Shown here in pieces: positions 26,801-34,911 of a DNA stretch of 64,000 nt. The translations under genes and the position numbers were made by a program. The DNA comes from CAYUQT01 sp964596165 (GTDB lineage Bacteria > Planctomycetota > Phycisphaerae > UBA1845 > JAFGLZ01): assembly GCA_964596165.1 (NCBI GenBank), contig CAZQTW010000001.1, forward strand, positions 62,001 through 126,000. Reading direction: 5' to 3'. The first letter of the stretch is position 1. Each line of letters starts with the position of its first letter. The notes beneath the pieces are model-generated. The model saw only the letters and a program-made list of their open reading frames with translations, made no database searches and was not told the DNA's origin.

Positions 26801-27770
26801 CCAACAACTGACCGGAGAGTCCGACGTCGATGGGTTCGGCGTCGGCACGGTCGGCCTGCGGTACCTGTAAACGGGCGAGAACCACGACGGCGTCAACCTT
26901 CACTTGACCCTGCCCAAACGTCGCCTCCATCCGGACCTGGGCCTTCCCGTCCGTGCGCGATTGGCCCAGCGCGAAGTTTCCCAATCCCGCAAGGGAAAGC
27001 TCCGTGGGGGTCGATAGGCGCGCTGCCCCCGTGGCCTCCAGGGGCCGAAACCGACCATCGCGACACAATTGCCGGACGTCCACTTCCCCGGCGATCTGGC
27101 CCTCTTGCGCCACCTGAAAGGCGATCTTGCCCGTAATGTCGCTTAGGGCATCAATGTTGAAATCACCGTCGATACGGGACATCTCCAGTTCACGACCGTC
27201 CGCCCGAACGACCTGGAGCGAACCGTTGCTCAGGGCCAGCCTGCCCGTCAACGCCGGCAGCGAACTCGGCTCGTGTTCCGGCGAAGTCTGCTTGCCCGCC
27301 CCTATCGCCCGGATCAGCGAAACCTCGCCCTGCTCGTCGATATATAGACCCACGTGAGGAGAGGTCAGATTCAGCGCTCCGAATCGGAACGGCGAAGTCG
27401 CCACCCGCCAAAGGCCCACGCCCAGAGTGGCGCGGTCAACGTTGACAACCTCCCTGCCTTCGGCATCGTTCAAACGGAATCCGTTGATCTCACAAGGCCC
27501 AAACCAAGAAAGAGACACGTCCTGAACATACAGCTCGCCCGGCAGAATCCCGTTCACGGTCGAGACCACAAGCCGGGTCACGGGATTGATCGACAAAAGA
27601 TAGGGCAGACACAAGACGATCAGAACCGGCGCAACCAGCACTGCAAGCAACATCCGCCGCCGACGCCGGCGTTTGCGCACCGCCGAGGCGGCCACGCCTC
27701 CTCTTGCGAAGCGGCCGTCGCTCGGTCCCTTCTGCGGCTCACCCTGTTCCGATTGGAAATCCCGGCCCAT
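23802..27770 (-). CDS. Large AsmA/TamB-like membrane-anchored protein with low-complexity C-terminal tail
   Basis: A 1322-residue protein. A basic N-terminus (RKRRRRRRM) precedes one membrane helix (LLAVLVAPVLIVLCLPYLLS), then a very long beta-rich periplasmic body beginning VTRLVVSTVNGILPGELYVQDVS, the usual AsmA-like opening, and a DUF-like AsmA C-terminal segment near residues 1070-1140 (DLRFHGSVGFDDTLDL). The last 170 residues are repetitive Pro/Ala/Lys/Val. Members of this superfamily form lipid-transport bridges in the envelope. The start is at MGRDF with GGGAG 8 bases upstream; an upstream GTG is less likely. Confidence 0.82.
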   Translation of the reverse strand: MGRDFQSEQGEPQKGPSDGRFARGGVAASAVRKRRRRRRMLLAVLVAPVLIVLCLPYLLSINPVTRLVVSTVNGILPGELYVQDVSLSWFGPCEINGFRLNDAEGREVVNVDRATLGVGLWRVATSPFRFGALNLTSPHVGLYIDEQGEVSLIRAIGAGKQTSPEHEPSSLPALTGRLALSNGSLQVVRADGRELEMSRIDGDFNIDALSDITGKIAFQVAQEGQIAGEVDVRQLCRDGRFRPLEATGAARLSTPTELSLAGLGNFALGQSRTDGKAQVRMEATFGQGQVKVDAVVVLARLQVPQADRADAEPIDVGLSGQLLATQGSLTAHAVLDGQIGDGRLDVTYGLSDPAANLSPDDIVSGVLAGKEVKWPDVEIEGKSRVDVARLGRAVPALLRIQPGVTITGGELEVKRVALRGGDKPFTTGSIVLKNLASLRDGKANAWDPVSLDWDARIEAGSGLRVEKVSFASGFAHMIGRGTPADLHADFQGDLAALQQQASQIFDMGGVELAGGTSGTLDLKRAGQERIDLTLALAAEGFRQGAGEHHLEVGKLHVKKTGYFSLAGSRVTRLTITDATWDADGRVGGTGSGWAGIGDDTFHVEMNVPRADLGYIASRLVGLGVAGAAGYAGEAALEAKVHRASKDSPVLSEGAVVVRNTRLRDEPLLAEEASLTWSGLSVSPGGRQFGIQSAELTSTPARLLATGVNIGVDKQLSVAGKVEGVAELARCLELSSRIAGREKPPAIAGRLRLSAVSQGTADGASLIGDARIDSFAVGAGDKAIRESDVRLAVQAGIHHRQETITVDRFQMDSQILAVKMTGKISDYMRTCLLDLQGDYRASWDGVTALIHELAPTTADTLVVAGASESRFTVRGAANDSRKNPVYVDASAGMNVGWASASVYGAEMGPALLAPSFKQGQLIVPVSTIPASGGRVHLGGEVDFRSGTPTLSLGRQLQILENVRITPALGRELLSRVNPIFGSLASAEGAVSLMTENIRLPLGEKMKTGGSGQGRLDLQNLKVQPSGLLSALIELGGMSGGDRYAVQVGGVDFRLQDGRLYYEQFTLAFGQDFDLRFHGSVGFDDTLDLAVSVPVRPALLTRLGVGGPTSEYARRLAKTRVEIPIVGTRLKPKMDLSQVDLRPLIEEAARSVMSQGADGLLNSLMGIQQTAKPDGTPVGIGRPPVPAPQGVDSPAVGRGKALIKQPAGLSEAVKPSAIAPSGRPAVVKPGAGRVVEAIKPPAAKQLSQPAIAKPTASRPVQTAPASVEPAPREPIKLPIVKPAARSEAAKPVTSVPAPRKVVLPRPTVRERAKPVQTRAGSQPE

Positions 27771-27806
27771 TACCGCGTCTCCCACGGATCACAAACCCGA
27801 TAGGTC

Positions 27807-28094
27807 TCAAAGGCCCTTCTGGGCCTTCATCACGACCTTGTCATTCGCGAACGTGACGGTGATGGATCTCTCCTCGTCGCCCCAGGTGACCACCTTGCCC
27901 GACGCCGACAGGCCGCCGATTGCCAGCCCACCACCGCTTTGCTCGACGCCCTTGCCGAGAATCCGCTCCACCTGGGCCGAGGTCATGCCGTTCCGAATCT
28001 TCTCGTAGTTCTCAGAGGTCACCTTGTTGCAGCCGAAAAACAGAACCATCGACACGGCGGCGGCGACCAGGACCAGATGCCAAAATCCTCTCAT
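27807..28094 (-). CDS. Small SmpA/BamE-like lipoprotein
   Basis: A 95-residue lipoprotein. The start at MRGFWHLVLVAAA gives a signal peptide ending LFFGC. The mature part has the SmpA/OmlA-like opening ENYEKIRNGMTSAQVERILGKG and a beta-strand pair (KVVTWGDEERSITVTFAND). AGGAG lies 8 bases before this ATG; a second ATG two codons earlier is too close to it. It is one strand with the AsmA-like gene, 36 bases before it. A role in outer-membrane assembly is inferred from family and neighbour. Confidence 0.75.
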   Translation of the reverse strand: MRGFWHLVLVAAAVSMVLFFGCNKVTSENYEKIRNGMTSAQVERILGKGVEQSGGGLAIGGLSASGKVVTWGDEERSITVTFANDKVVMKAQKGL

Positions 28095-28127
28095 GGGCAT
28101 TTCTCCTTCCTGTTCGTGGGATCGGAA

Positions 28128-28166
28128 GAGAAAGAGGTTGCCGGCAACGATCCGACAACCTCTCTC
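28128..28166 (-). terminator. Hairpin after DUF11 gene 1
   Basis: A stem of about 10 bp (AGAGGTTG with CAACCTCT and flanking pairs) lies 34 bases beyond the stop at 28200 on the minus strand and is followed by a pyrimidine run (TTTCTCTTCC). A probable terminator. Confidence 0.5.
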
Positions 28167-28199
28167 CTGTTCACCGATACTCAAGGTCCGAACGGCCTG

Positions 28200-29705
28200 T
28201 CAGTAAATGTGCGTGCTCTCGGTCTCCTGCACCGGGCTGGTCAGCATGTCGCTCGTCAGCGAGGCCTTGAATCGCACATCCGCCGCCGCCGTACCCTTCA
28301 CGACCACGCGATAGGTGATCTTGGCCTTGGGAGCCAGCGAGGGAACCGGCTCGAAGACGATTCTCTTGCCGTCAACCTTGAACTTCGTGGGCCCCTCCGC
28401 GGAGACAAACTCCTCTTGGGTCGGCAGGGTGCACTCGATACGAATGTTGCCGTCGTCGGCCGTGCCCTGATTGGTGACTTCGATCGTGTAGGTCGTGGTG
28501 GATCCCACTTCGATCGGATCCGGGTTGTCGACCACCTCCAGCAGGACCGCCGGGACGCCCCTCACCACCGTGCTCGCCGCGCCTCGGGCCTCGGCACAGT
28601 AGGCCGTGGCAACCGCATCATCCTTTATCGTGCCCGCCTTCTGACCGACCAGCGTCACGCCGACGGTCTTGGACGCGCCGGGCGCGAGCGTCCCGAGGGA
28701 CCACGTGACCTTGCCGCCCGCAAACTGCCCGTCGTCGGTCGCCTTGACGAATTCCCCGACACCGGAAACGGTATCGACCAACACGGTATCCCGGGCCGGA
28801 GCATCACCCGTATTGCTCACCGTGATCTTGTAGTCCGCGGGACGCCCGATGTAACGCATATCGGGGCCGGTCTTGGTCAGGGCCAGCACCGGCTTCCGCA
28901 CCACGGTTTGAGAACGCGCCTTCGCCGTCAGGCCACCCGGCTCCGAGGCCGTCGCCTCGTTGGTGAAGTTGCCGGTGTTCGACGATCTCGCCTGGAAGGA
29001 GATCTCACGAGACTCACCCGGCCTCAGCGTCCCCGCGTCAAACGCCAGCGCATCCTTGCCGTCCTCCGTTCGCCAGCCCTGCGGCAACTTGTCCGTCACC
29101 TTCACATTGTTCACCGTTCCGGTTCCGGTGTTGGTCACAACCAACTTCATCGGAATCGTATCGCAGACCATCACCTCGGCCGGTGCGGTCTTTGTCAGTT
29201 TCAGCGCCGGCTCGACGATCTTCACCGAAGAACACACCTCCGTCCGAAACACCACCTGGGTGCAGCAGGGAATCTCGCCCACGGCGGTCGGCACGCCGCT
29301 GATCTTGATGACGTGGACGCCCTTCGGGCCCAGCTTGGGAAGGTTCCACGTCGCCGTGTTCTCGCCCGTCTCCGCCGGGGCCGGATCGAATCTGTCCACC
29401 TTGAAGGCGTTCGGCAGCTTCTCCGTGATCACGACCACGAGGTCCCCGAGGGTTGCATCGGTGAGGTTCGTAATGCGGACTTCATAGGCGAACGCCACAT
29501 TCACACGCATCTCGGACGGCCCGACATGTTGGATCAGAAGAATGCTCGTGGCCGGATTGCCCGTCGGATATGCCTGCTCCCCGCGGACCGAGCCCCCGCC
29601 GAGACTGGGCCCGGCATCCTCCGCCACTGCCCAAGACACAGGCAAGATCAACAGACTCGTTAGGACGCAAACCGTTGCGATTCGTGTGCGAGATGAGGTC
29701 ACCAT
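28200..29705 (-). CDS. DUF11-repeat surface protein 1
   Basis: A 501-residue exported protein. The signal peptide is MVTSSRTRIATVCVLTSLLILP with a cut near VSWAVA. The body is four or five Ig-like DUF11 modules (for example NVKVTDKLPQGWRTEDG, PADYKITVSNTGDAPARDTV and NPDPIEVGSTTTYTIEVTNQG). AAGGAG lies 6 bases before the ATG; a TTG six codons upstream is not needed. It ends VQETESTHIY, nearly identical to the ends of two other DUF11 proteins in the window. DUF11 modules are usual in secreted adhesion or surface-layer proteins, so a cell-envelope role is inferred. Confidence 0.85.
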   Translation of the reverse strand: MVTSSRTRIATVCVLTSLLILPVSWAVAEDAGPSLGGGSVRGEQAYPTGNPATSILLIQHVGPSEMRVNVAFAYEVRITNLTDATLGDLVVVITEKLPNAFKVDRFDPAPAETGENTATWNLPKLGPKGVHVIKISGVPTAVGEIPCCTQVVFRTEVCSSVKIVEPALKLTKTAPAEVMVCDTIPMKLVVTNTGTGTVNNVKVTDKLPQGWRTEDGKDALAFDAGTLRPGESREISFQARSSNTGNFTNEATASEPGGLTAKARSQTVVRKPVLALTKTGPDMRYIGRPADYKITVSNTGDAPARDTVLVDTVSGVGEFVKATDDGQFAGGKVTWSLGTLAPGASKTVGVTLVGQKAGTIKDDAVATAYCAEARGAASTVVRGVPAVLLEVVDNPDPIEVGSTTTYTIEVTNQGTADDGNIRIECTLPTQEEFVSAEGPTKFKVDGKRIVFEPVPSLAPKAKITYRVVVKGTAAADVRFKASLTSDMLTSPVQETESTHIY

Positions 29706-30174
29706 GTCAGTCTCCTTCTTCAAAATTCCCGTCGTCAGTCGGCTGGATCCCCACTCTCGGACCGCACCGGCCCGCGCTCTCGCAGTCTAAGCCTTGGCAT
29801 CCGCCCACGGTCTCACGTGGGGGGAGACTGCTTGCCTGGGGTGTCGAACCCTCGCCGATTCGCGGCCCGACCATGCGAGGCCACAAGAAACTCACCTACC
29901 TCCGGACACCCTTGCGGCGACATCCCCACCTTGACCTTGCAGGCCAAACTGAGGTCCGATAAGTACGCTTACGCTCGGTCATCCATACATGCAGCGTGCC
30001 ATGCGACGCCGCTTCCCACCGATCTCCAAACCGGCGTTCGTACGCCTTGTGAATGTCGGAACTCAGACATGACACACATAGGTGTGCCAGAAATGTATCG
30101 GAATTGTCTCATATATGACTGATCGCTCTCTTGTCAAGCACTAATCCAACGCCGCCCACAACCGACCTCCCACC
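29706..30174. other. 469-base intergenic stretch upstream of DUF11 gene 1
   Basis: No supported gene. A minus-strand TGGCACACC at 30089-30081 is like a sigma-54 -24 box, but the -12 position reads TG rather than GC. A TGTCTCA half-site is at 30105-30111. I do not call a promoter here. Confidence 0.4.
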
Positions 30175-30984
30175 TCACCGCCCAATACCCATCAACCCGG
30201 GTGGAACCGGCACACTCCCATAGGGCGTTTGAATCGCACCCGAGCACGTCAGCGTCGGTTCACCCAGGCTCTGACCGCGGGCCAACTGAACGAGCGCGGC
30301 GGCCGCGGTAACCTCACCCGACAACGACAGCTTCCCGGTGGCCTTGCCGGCGAGTTCGCCCAACGTCGACGCCCGGATGCTGCCGATCGGGATCTTGCCC
30401 AACGCCACGTTGTAACCGACGTTGCCCAACCCGATCCCGCACGCGTTCGGGTTATGTACGTCAACGTCCACAACCACTTTGGCGCTGTTCAGGGAAACCT
30501 CTCCGACCCTTACTCGCGGAGCCGAAAACGACGGTGGTCGAAGAATCGGCAGTGTCCCCTTGTGCTCCAAGGGAAGCTCCCACGGACGGTCCAGCGCCGT
30601 CACCACGATCGCCCCGTGGAGCCTGTAAGGGATCTCGTTGGCCCCCTTCAGGTTCTCGAATGCCTTCCACAGCTTCGCGTACTCCATCCGAACCGGAAGA
30701 GGAACGGTGCCTACGCCACTGGCCGGCAGGTCGATCTCGGTGGGGTGTTCGGACTGCACAAACGCGGTCTGGGCAATGTCGATTCCGTATCGAAACTTCG
30801 GCGTCTTGAGCCGGACCGGATAGGGATTGTGGACATCGACATTGAAAACCACCCCAATGCCGCTGAAATCGATGCTTCCTATCTGAACGTTGATCCCGCG
30901 GACCTCCGGTCCGCCGATGCTCGAACACCCCGCCGCAACGCTGAGCAGCATCGGTGCGATGAGACAGACGACCTTGCTCTTCAT
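30175..30984 (-). CDS. LEA type 2 / WHy-domain lipoprotein
   Basis: A 269-residue lipoprotein. The signal is MKSKVVCLIAPMLLSVAAGC with lipobox VAAGC. Two WHy-type modules are recognisable by their repeated strand NPYPVRLKTPKFRYGI and NPNACGIGLGNVGYNV, each after VDVHNP. Such domains occur in desiccation-related and envelope proteins. The start follows the signal peptide and has GAGG 5 bases upstream; the longer frame from 31188 overlaps the upstream gene and lacks a ribosome site. It lies 101 bases after the next lipoprotein gene on the same strand. Confidence 0.8.
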   Translation of the reverse strand: MKSKVVCLIAPMLLSVAAGCSSIGGPEVRGINVQIGSIDFSGIGVVFNVDVHNPYPVRLKTPKFRYGIDIAQTAFVQSEHPTEIDLPASGVGTVPLPVRMEYAKLWKAFENLKGANEIPYRLHGAIVVTALDRPWELPLEHKGTLPILRPPSFSAPRVRVGEVSLNSAKVVVDVDVHNPNACGIGLGNVGYNVALGKIPIGSIRASTLGELAGKATGKLSLSGEVTAAAALVQLARGQSLGEPTLTCSGAIQTPYGSVPVPPGLMGIGR

Positions 30985-31085
30985 GGCAACCTCGCTTTCA
31001 GGTCCCGTCGTTAGCCGTCGGTCATGACTTGTCGCCGCGCCCTCAGACCGCTTCCGCGCCCGGTTGCGATAAGCATTCCGCTCCG

Positions 31086-31988
31086 CTATTCGTTCTCGCC
31101 CTCCGGCGCATGCCCGGCCGCAGCCCCTTCCGCGGCCTCCGCGGGGCGCGAAGACGGTGCCTGCCCCAGCTCTCGATCCTTCAGCCACTGTCGAACCTGG
31201 ACCTTGACGGGCGCCCCGGCGATCAAACCCTTTGGGGCCAGGCTCGGCGTTTCCTCAAAGAGCGCAACAATGCTCCGGGCCTCCCCCTCACTGCCGCTGG
31301 GACCCACAAGAAGCACCTCTTGCCGGGTCTGCGGGTTGTACAGCGGCACAAACCAGAGATACTCGTCGGAGTTCACTTGTATCGGAGGTTCCGTCCCCCC
31401 CGTCGCGGCCGCAGCCGCTTCTTCCTGCTCCGAAAACGGCCCTAACAGGACCGGCAGGCGGTTCGGATCCGTAACCTTGACAAACCAATAAGGAACCGGC
31501 GGCGGTGGCGGTTGCCGCGGCATGATATCCACGACCCGAAGCGGCGGAATAGGACACCAAACCGACCCCACCCGATCCACCCCCGACTTGAGAACAACGA
31601 TCTCCGCGAAAGCCGGAGGATGATTGGGCGGCACCGACAGTTCTCTCGCGGGAATTGTCACCCGCACCTCGTCGAATCTCTGGGGCGACTGGTGAACGAT
31701 CATCGACGTCGTTGCTGCGACCGTTCCATCGGCGGCTTGGTACGATCCGTCGCGAGAGCGAAGAGGATTGCGGTCGGCGTCGAACAACCGCACCTCATAG
31801 ACCAGTTGCTGATCCTGAAGGTTCCACGCCTCGAAACTCGTGATGAAGACGAGCCCCTTGAGACGCTCCCCCTCCTTCGGAGTCTCGCAACGAAACGACA
31901 AGAAACCGACCCTGTGATCGACACACCCTCCCGCGCAACCAATCGCCCCAAGCACGACCGCCAGGGACGCCTTGCTCAGAACGCTCAT
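31086..31988 (-). CDS. Putative lipoprotein of unknown function
   Basis: A 300-residue protein with signal MSVLSKASLAVVLGAIGCAGGC and two possible lipobox Cys residues (positions 18 and 22). The central part has strand-rich segments (FDEVRVTIPARELSVPP), a Pro run (PRQPPPPPVPYW) near residue 160 and an acidic Ala-rich tail (EAAEGAAAGHAPEGENE). No family recognised. It sits between two surface-protein genes on the same strand and is probably part of the same envelope programme. Confidence 0.7.
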   Translation of the reverse strand: MSVLSKASLAVVLGAIGCAGGCVDHRVGFLSFRCETPKEGERLKGLVFITSFEAWNLQDQQLVYEVRLFDADRNPLRSRDGSYQAADGTVAATTSMIVHQSPQRFDEVRVTIPARELSVPPNHPPAFAEIVVLKSGVDRVGSVWCPIPPLRVVDIMPRQPPPPPVPYWFVKVTDPNRLPVLLGPFSEQEEAAAAATGGTEPPIQVNSDEYLWFVPLYNPQTRQEVLLVGPSGSEGEARSIVALFEETPSLAPKGLIAGAPVKVQVRQWLKDRELGQAPSSRPAEAAEGAAAGHAPEGENE

Positions 31989-32017
31989 ATCGCACCGGTC
32001 CGATCACCGGAACGGAA

Positions 32018-32048
32018 CGGGGTGCCGGAAAACCGTTCCGGCACCCCG
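32018..32048 (-). terminator. 13-bp perfect hairpin after DUF11 gene 2
   Basis: CGGGGTGCCGGAA (32018-32030) pairs perfectly with TTCCGGCACCCCG (32036-32048) over a 5-base loop, 26 bases beyond the DUF11-2 stop. The T-run is poor (TTCCGTTCC). A probable terminator or 3' stabiliser. Confidence 0.6.
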
Positions 32049-32073
32049 CTTGTCAACCCGGCAGGCCGTCCAA

Positions 32074-34356
32074 TCAATAGATGTGTGTGCTCTCGGTCTC
32101 CTCGACCGGGACGCTGCCCGTCTGGTCGGTCGTCATCGTCGTCTTGAACCGCACATCACCGGCCTTGGTACCCTTCACGGTAACATGGAACGTGACCTTG
32201 GCCTTCGGCTCCAGCGAAGGAACCGGCGCGAAGGTAATGACCTTGCCTTCGGCCGTCCCCTTGGTGGGCCCGTCCCCGGACACAAACTCCTGCTCCGGTG
32301 GGAGCGTGCACTTGATCACAATGTTCGTCCCTTCCGAAGAACCCTGGTTGGTCACCTCGATCGTGTAGGTGGTGTTGGATCCGACTTCGATCGGATCGGG
32401 ATTGTCAATCACCTCCAACAGGACCGCCGGAATGCCCTTGATGGGCGTCGCGGCCTCGGCCGAGGCCTGGGCACAAAACGCCTGGGCCGTCGCCGTGTTT
32501 CTGATCTCGCCGCGCTGGTTCGCTTTCAGCGTGATGGTGACCTTCTTCGACGCCTTGGGTTCCAGCGTGCCAAGACTCCACACAACCTTCCCATCGGCCG
32601 ACTGGCCGCCGTCGCTGGCCGATACAAACTCCGCGCCGGCCGGTACGGCATCGGTCAGGATCGTATCCCGCGCAGGTGCGTCGCCGGTGTTGGTTACGGT
32701 GATCTCAAAGACCACCGGCCGACCGACGTACTGCTCGTTCCGCCCGGTCTTCTTCACCGCCAGAACCGGCTGACGAACCACGGTCGAACAGGTCGCCGCG
32801 GCGGTCAGACCTCTGTCGGCTGTCGCCGTCGCTTTGTTGTCGAACTTGCCGGGGCGGGTGGCCTTGACGTTGACCGTGAACTTCTTGGACTGCCCGGCGC
32901 CCAAATCACCGGCGTCGATCACGATCGACGTCTTGCCGTCTTCGGTGGTCAAGCCCTCGGGAAGCGGATCATTGATCTTCACGTTCGTGGCCGGGCCGTC
33001 GCCCTTGTTCGTCACCACGAGCGTATACGGAATCACCTCGCAAATGATCACTTCGCCCGGACATTCCTTCTCGAGGGCCAGCGCCGGAGCGGTCACCACG
33101 GTCTCCGCACAATCGCGGGCCGACAAACCATAGGCGGCGGTCACCTCGGCGCAGTTCGTGAACCTTCCGGTCTTGGTGGCCTTGACCTGCACGGCGATCG
33201 CTGCTTGCGATCCGCCGGCCATGGTGCCGAGCGACCAGGTCAACGTCTTGCCGCTCACCTGAGCCTCGGGCTGGCTGGATACGTAGTCGATACCGTCCGG
33301 CAACGTGTCCTTCACCACCACCTCTTTCGCGGGCACCTGAGCAAGACTGGACACCACAATGTTGTACGTGAACTGGTCGTTCACCATCGCCGTCGCCGGG
33401 GCCGACTTCTTGATGCCGATCTGCGGCGCAATCCACGTCTTCTGGGTGGCGCACTTGGCGATCAGAACGGCCGGCTTGCAGCACTGAACGTTGGCGGGAC
33501 GGATAATCTCGATCGCAATGTCGTTGGTCCCCGCCTCAGGTCGTGCCTGGTTGAGGGTCACCGTCGCGATCCCTTGCGCGTTGGTCGTGGCTGAGGCCTC
33601 GGCGCCGCCACCCGGAGTAAACGTCCCCGCGGGCCCCCCGGTCAGCCTGAAGTTCACAACGTAGCCCTCAAGCGGGGACCCGTCCGAGTACTTCATCACC
33701 TTAACCACAAGCGGATGGGGCGTCCCCACAGGATTCGTCGCTGCAGGCGGGCACTCCCACGCCACGTCGTACCAGTGCTTCACCGCAAAGACCTTATGCT
33801 TGTCCCACGCATAAATCCCCGGCGCATACGCCACGATGTGCGTATCCCCTTCGACCGGTGACGTGATCACGCACCACGTCTGGCCCTTGGTCAGGTGCAC
33901 ATCATCCGCCGGATCGTCGTTCCCCCGCGTCAGGACGTGGGCATCATTGTTGGTGTGCGTAACGGCATAGTGGTTATCGACCTTATAGCCGCGACTCGCC
34001 CGAAAGCCGCTCTCATCGACCTCAATAATATCGCCCACGCTGCCGTTGGCGATTATCCACTCGACACGACGGTTGGGCAGCACCTTTCCGTCCTTGTCCT
34101 TCACGGTCGCCACGAGAATGTGCTGCGTGTTGACGGGATTCACATCCGAAACCGGTTCGAGTTCAATGGTCGCCGCATAGGGGTCCCAATTCTTGTAATA
34201 GCCCCCCTCCGGCGGCTTGGGATGGGTCGGGATCTGGTCTCCCGACGCAATCCACGTGAATGAATGGGGCATCGTATTACGACACCCCACACCGGCCGCC
34301 AAGGAAGCGACCAGCAGTGCCCCAAAGACCATCGTCCAGCAGCGTTTGGCGTTCAT
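32074..34356 (-). CDS. Large DUF11-repeat lipoprotein 2
   Basis: A 760-residue protein. The signal MNAKRCWTMVFGALLVASLAAG ends in a VGC lipobox. Residues about 30-330 form two or three Ig-like modules without DUF11 character (VATVKDKDGKVLPNRRVEWI and VKVMKYSDGSPLEGYVVNFRL, Invasin/Big-like), followed by four or five DUF11 modules and the shared end VEETESTHIY. GAGGAGG lies 8 bases before the ATG, which settles the start against a longer frame. A sigma-54-type promoter (34731-34750) and a 39-bp element (34861-34899) lie upstream, so it is the best candidate target of the two neighbouring regulators. Confidence 0.88.
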   Translation of the reverse strand: MNAKRCWTMVFGALLVASLAAGVGCRNTMPHSFTWIASGDQIPTHPKPPEGGYYKNWDPYAATIELEPVSDVNPVNTQHILVATVKDKDGKVLPNRRVEWIIANGSVGDIIEVDESGFRASRGYKVDNHYAVTHTNNDAHVLTRGNDDPADDVHLTKGQTWCVITSPVEGDTHIVAYAPGIYAWDKHKVFAVKHWYDVAWECPPAATNPVGTPHPLVVKVMKYSDGSPLEGYVVNFRLTGGPAGTFTPGGGAEASATTNAQGIATVTLNQARPEAGTNDIAIEIIRPANVQCCKPAVLIAKCATQKTWIAPQIGIKKSAPATAMVNDQFTYNIVVSSLAQVPAKEVVVKDTLPDGIDYVSSQPEAQVSGKTLTWSLGTMAGGSQAAIAVQVKATKTGRFTNCAEVTAAYGLSARDCAETVVTAPALALEKECPGEVIICEVIPYTLVVTNKGDGPATNVKINDPLPEGLTTEDGKTSIVIDAGDLGAGQSKKFTVNVKATRPGKFDNKATATADRGLTAAATCSTVVRQPVLAVKKTGRNEQYVGRPVVFEITVTNTGDAPARDTILTDAVPAGAEFVSASDGGQSADGKVVWSLGTLEPKASKKVTITLKANQRGEIRNTATAQAFCAQASAEAATPIKGIPAVLLEVIDNPDPIEVGSNTTYTIEVTNQGSSEGTNIVIKCTLPPEQEFVSGDGPTKGTAEGKVITFAPVPSLEPKAKVTFHVTVKGTKAGDVRFKTTMTTDQTGSVPVEETESTHIY

Positions 34357-34730
34357 GGACTGTGCCTCCTCTAGCAAGTCATGCCACTCGACCGAACCTT
34401 GTTTCCGTGCCGTCATCCGACACTTCTCTGTGGGCATCCGCCGGTAGGAAGTGTCACCGAAATGAGTCTCCGGCCCTTCGGATGTCAGAGAACACGAGCT
34501 ATCGTCCCGTATCGCGAAGCAAGACCTGAGACCAAGCCTGTCCTCGCGCTAGACGCGTCATGCGTTCCCACTCGTTCCCAGAGGTGCCGTGCGAAATGTC
34601 CACTACCGCCCGCGCCAAAGGCAACCTGCACACGACGCTCCGATTATACGTCACACCAAAACAGTATGCCAGGACAAAACACCTAATCGACAAGGAAATC
34701 ACCGAATTAGTCACCACTTACATATTGTTA

Positions 34731-34750
34731 CATTGCAGTTGCCGTGCCAA
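34731..34750 (-). promoter_or_regulatory. Sigma-54-type promoter upstream of DUF11 gene 2
   Basis: Minus-strand TTGGCACGGCAACTGCAA has GG and GC with exactly 10 bases between and TGGCACG complete, close to the consensus TGGCACG-N4-TTGC. Transcription would start near 34723, leaving a leader of about 370 bases before the ATG at 34356. Confidence 0.7.
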
Positions 34751-34860
34751 ATCCACAGCCGCTAGACCCGGCCTGGTTCTCCAGAGTTCATCATCGCACG
34801 TGCCCCCTTTCTTGCCTCCAGGCGATGCAAATGGGGCTGATCGCCCACGCAAGTCTCACA

Positions 34861-34899
34861 GGCGCCTCCGAACTGTCTCGCCGCTGTCTCACGTGAGAC
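34861..34899 (-). promoter_or_regulatory. 39-bp element copy 1 (putative enhancer)
   Basis: It starts GGCGCCTC, has TGTCTC in the middle and ends in the perfect 14-base palindrome GTCTCACGTGAGAC (34886-34899). The same 39-base pattern without indels occurs at 36311 and 42985. The centre is about 130 bases upstream of the sigma-54-type promoter at 34731-34750, a usual distance for an enhancer-binding protein. Confidence 0.6.
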
Positions 34900-34911
34900 G
34901 CATTCCGCAGC

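Noticed and set aside
30061..30120. Sigma-54 promoter and enhancer for DUF11 gene 1
   Set aside because: TGGCAC is present, but the -12 reads TG with wrong flanks and no 39-bp element is at the right distance.
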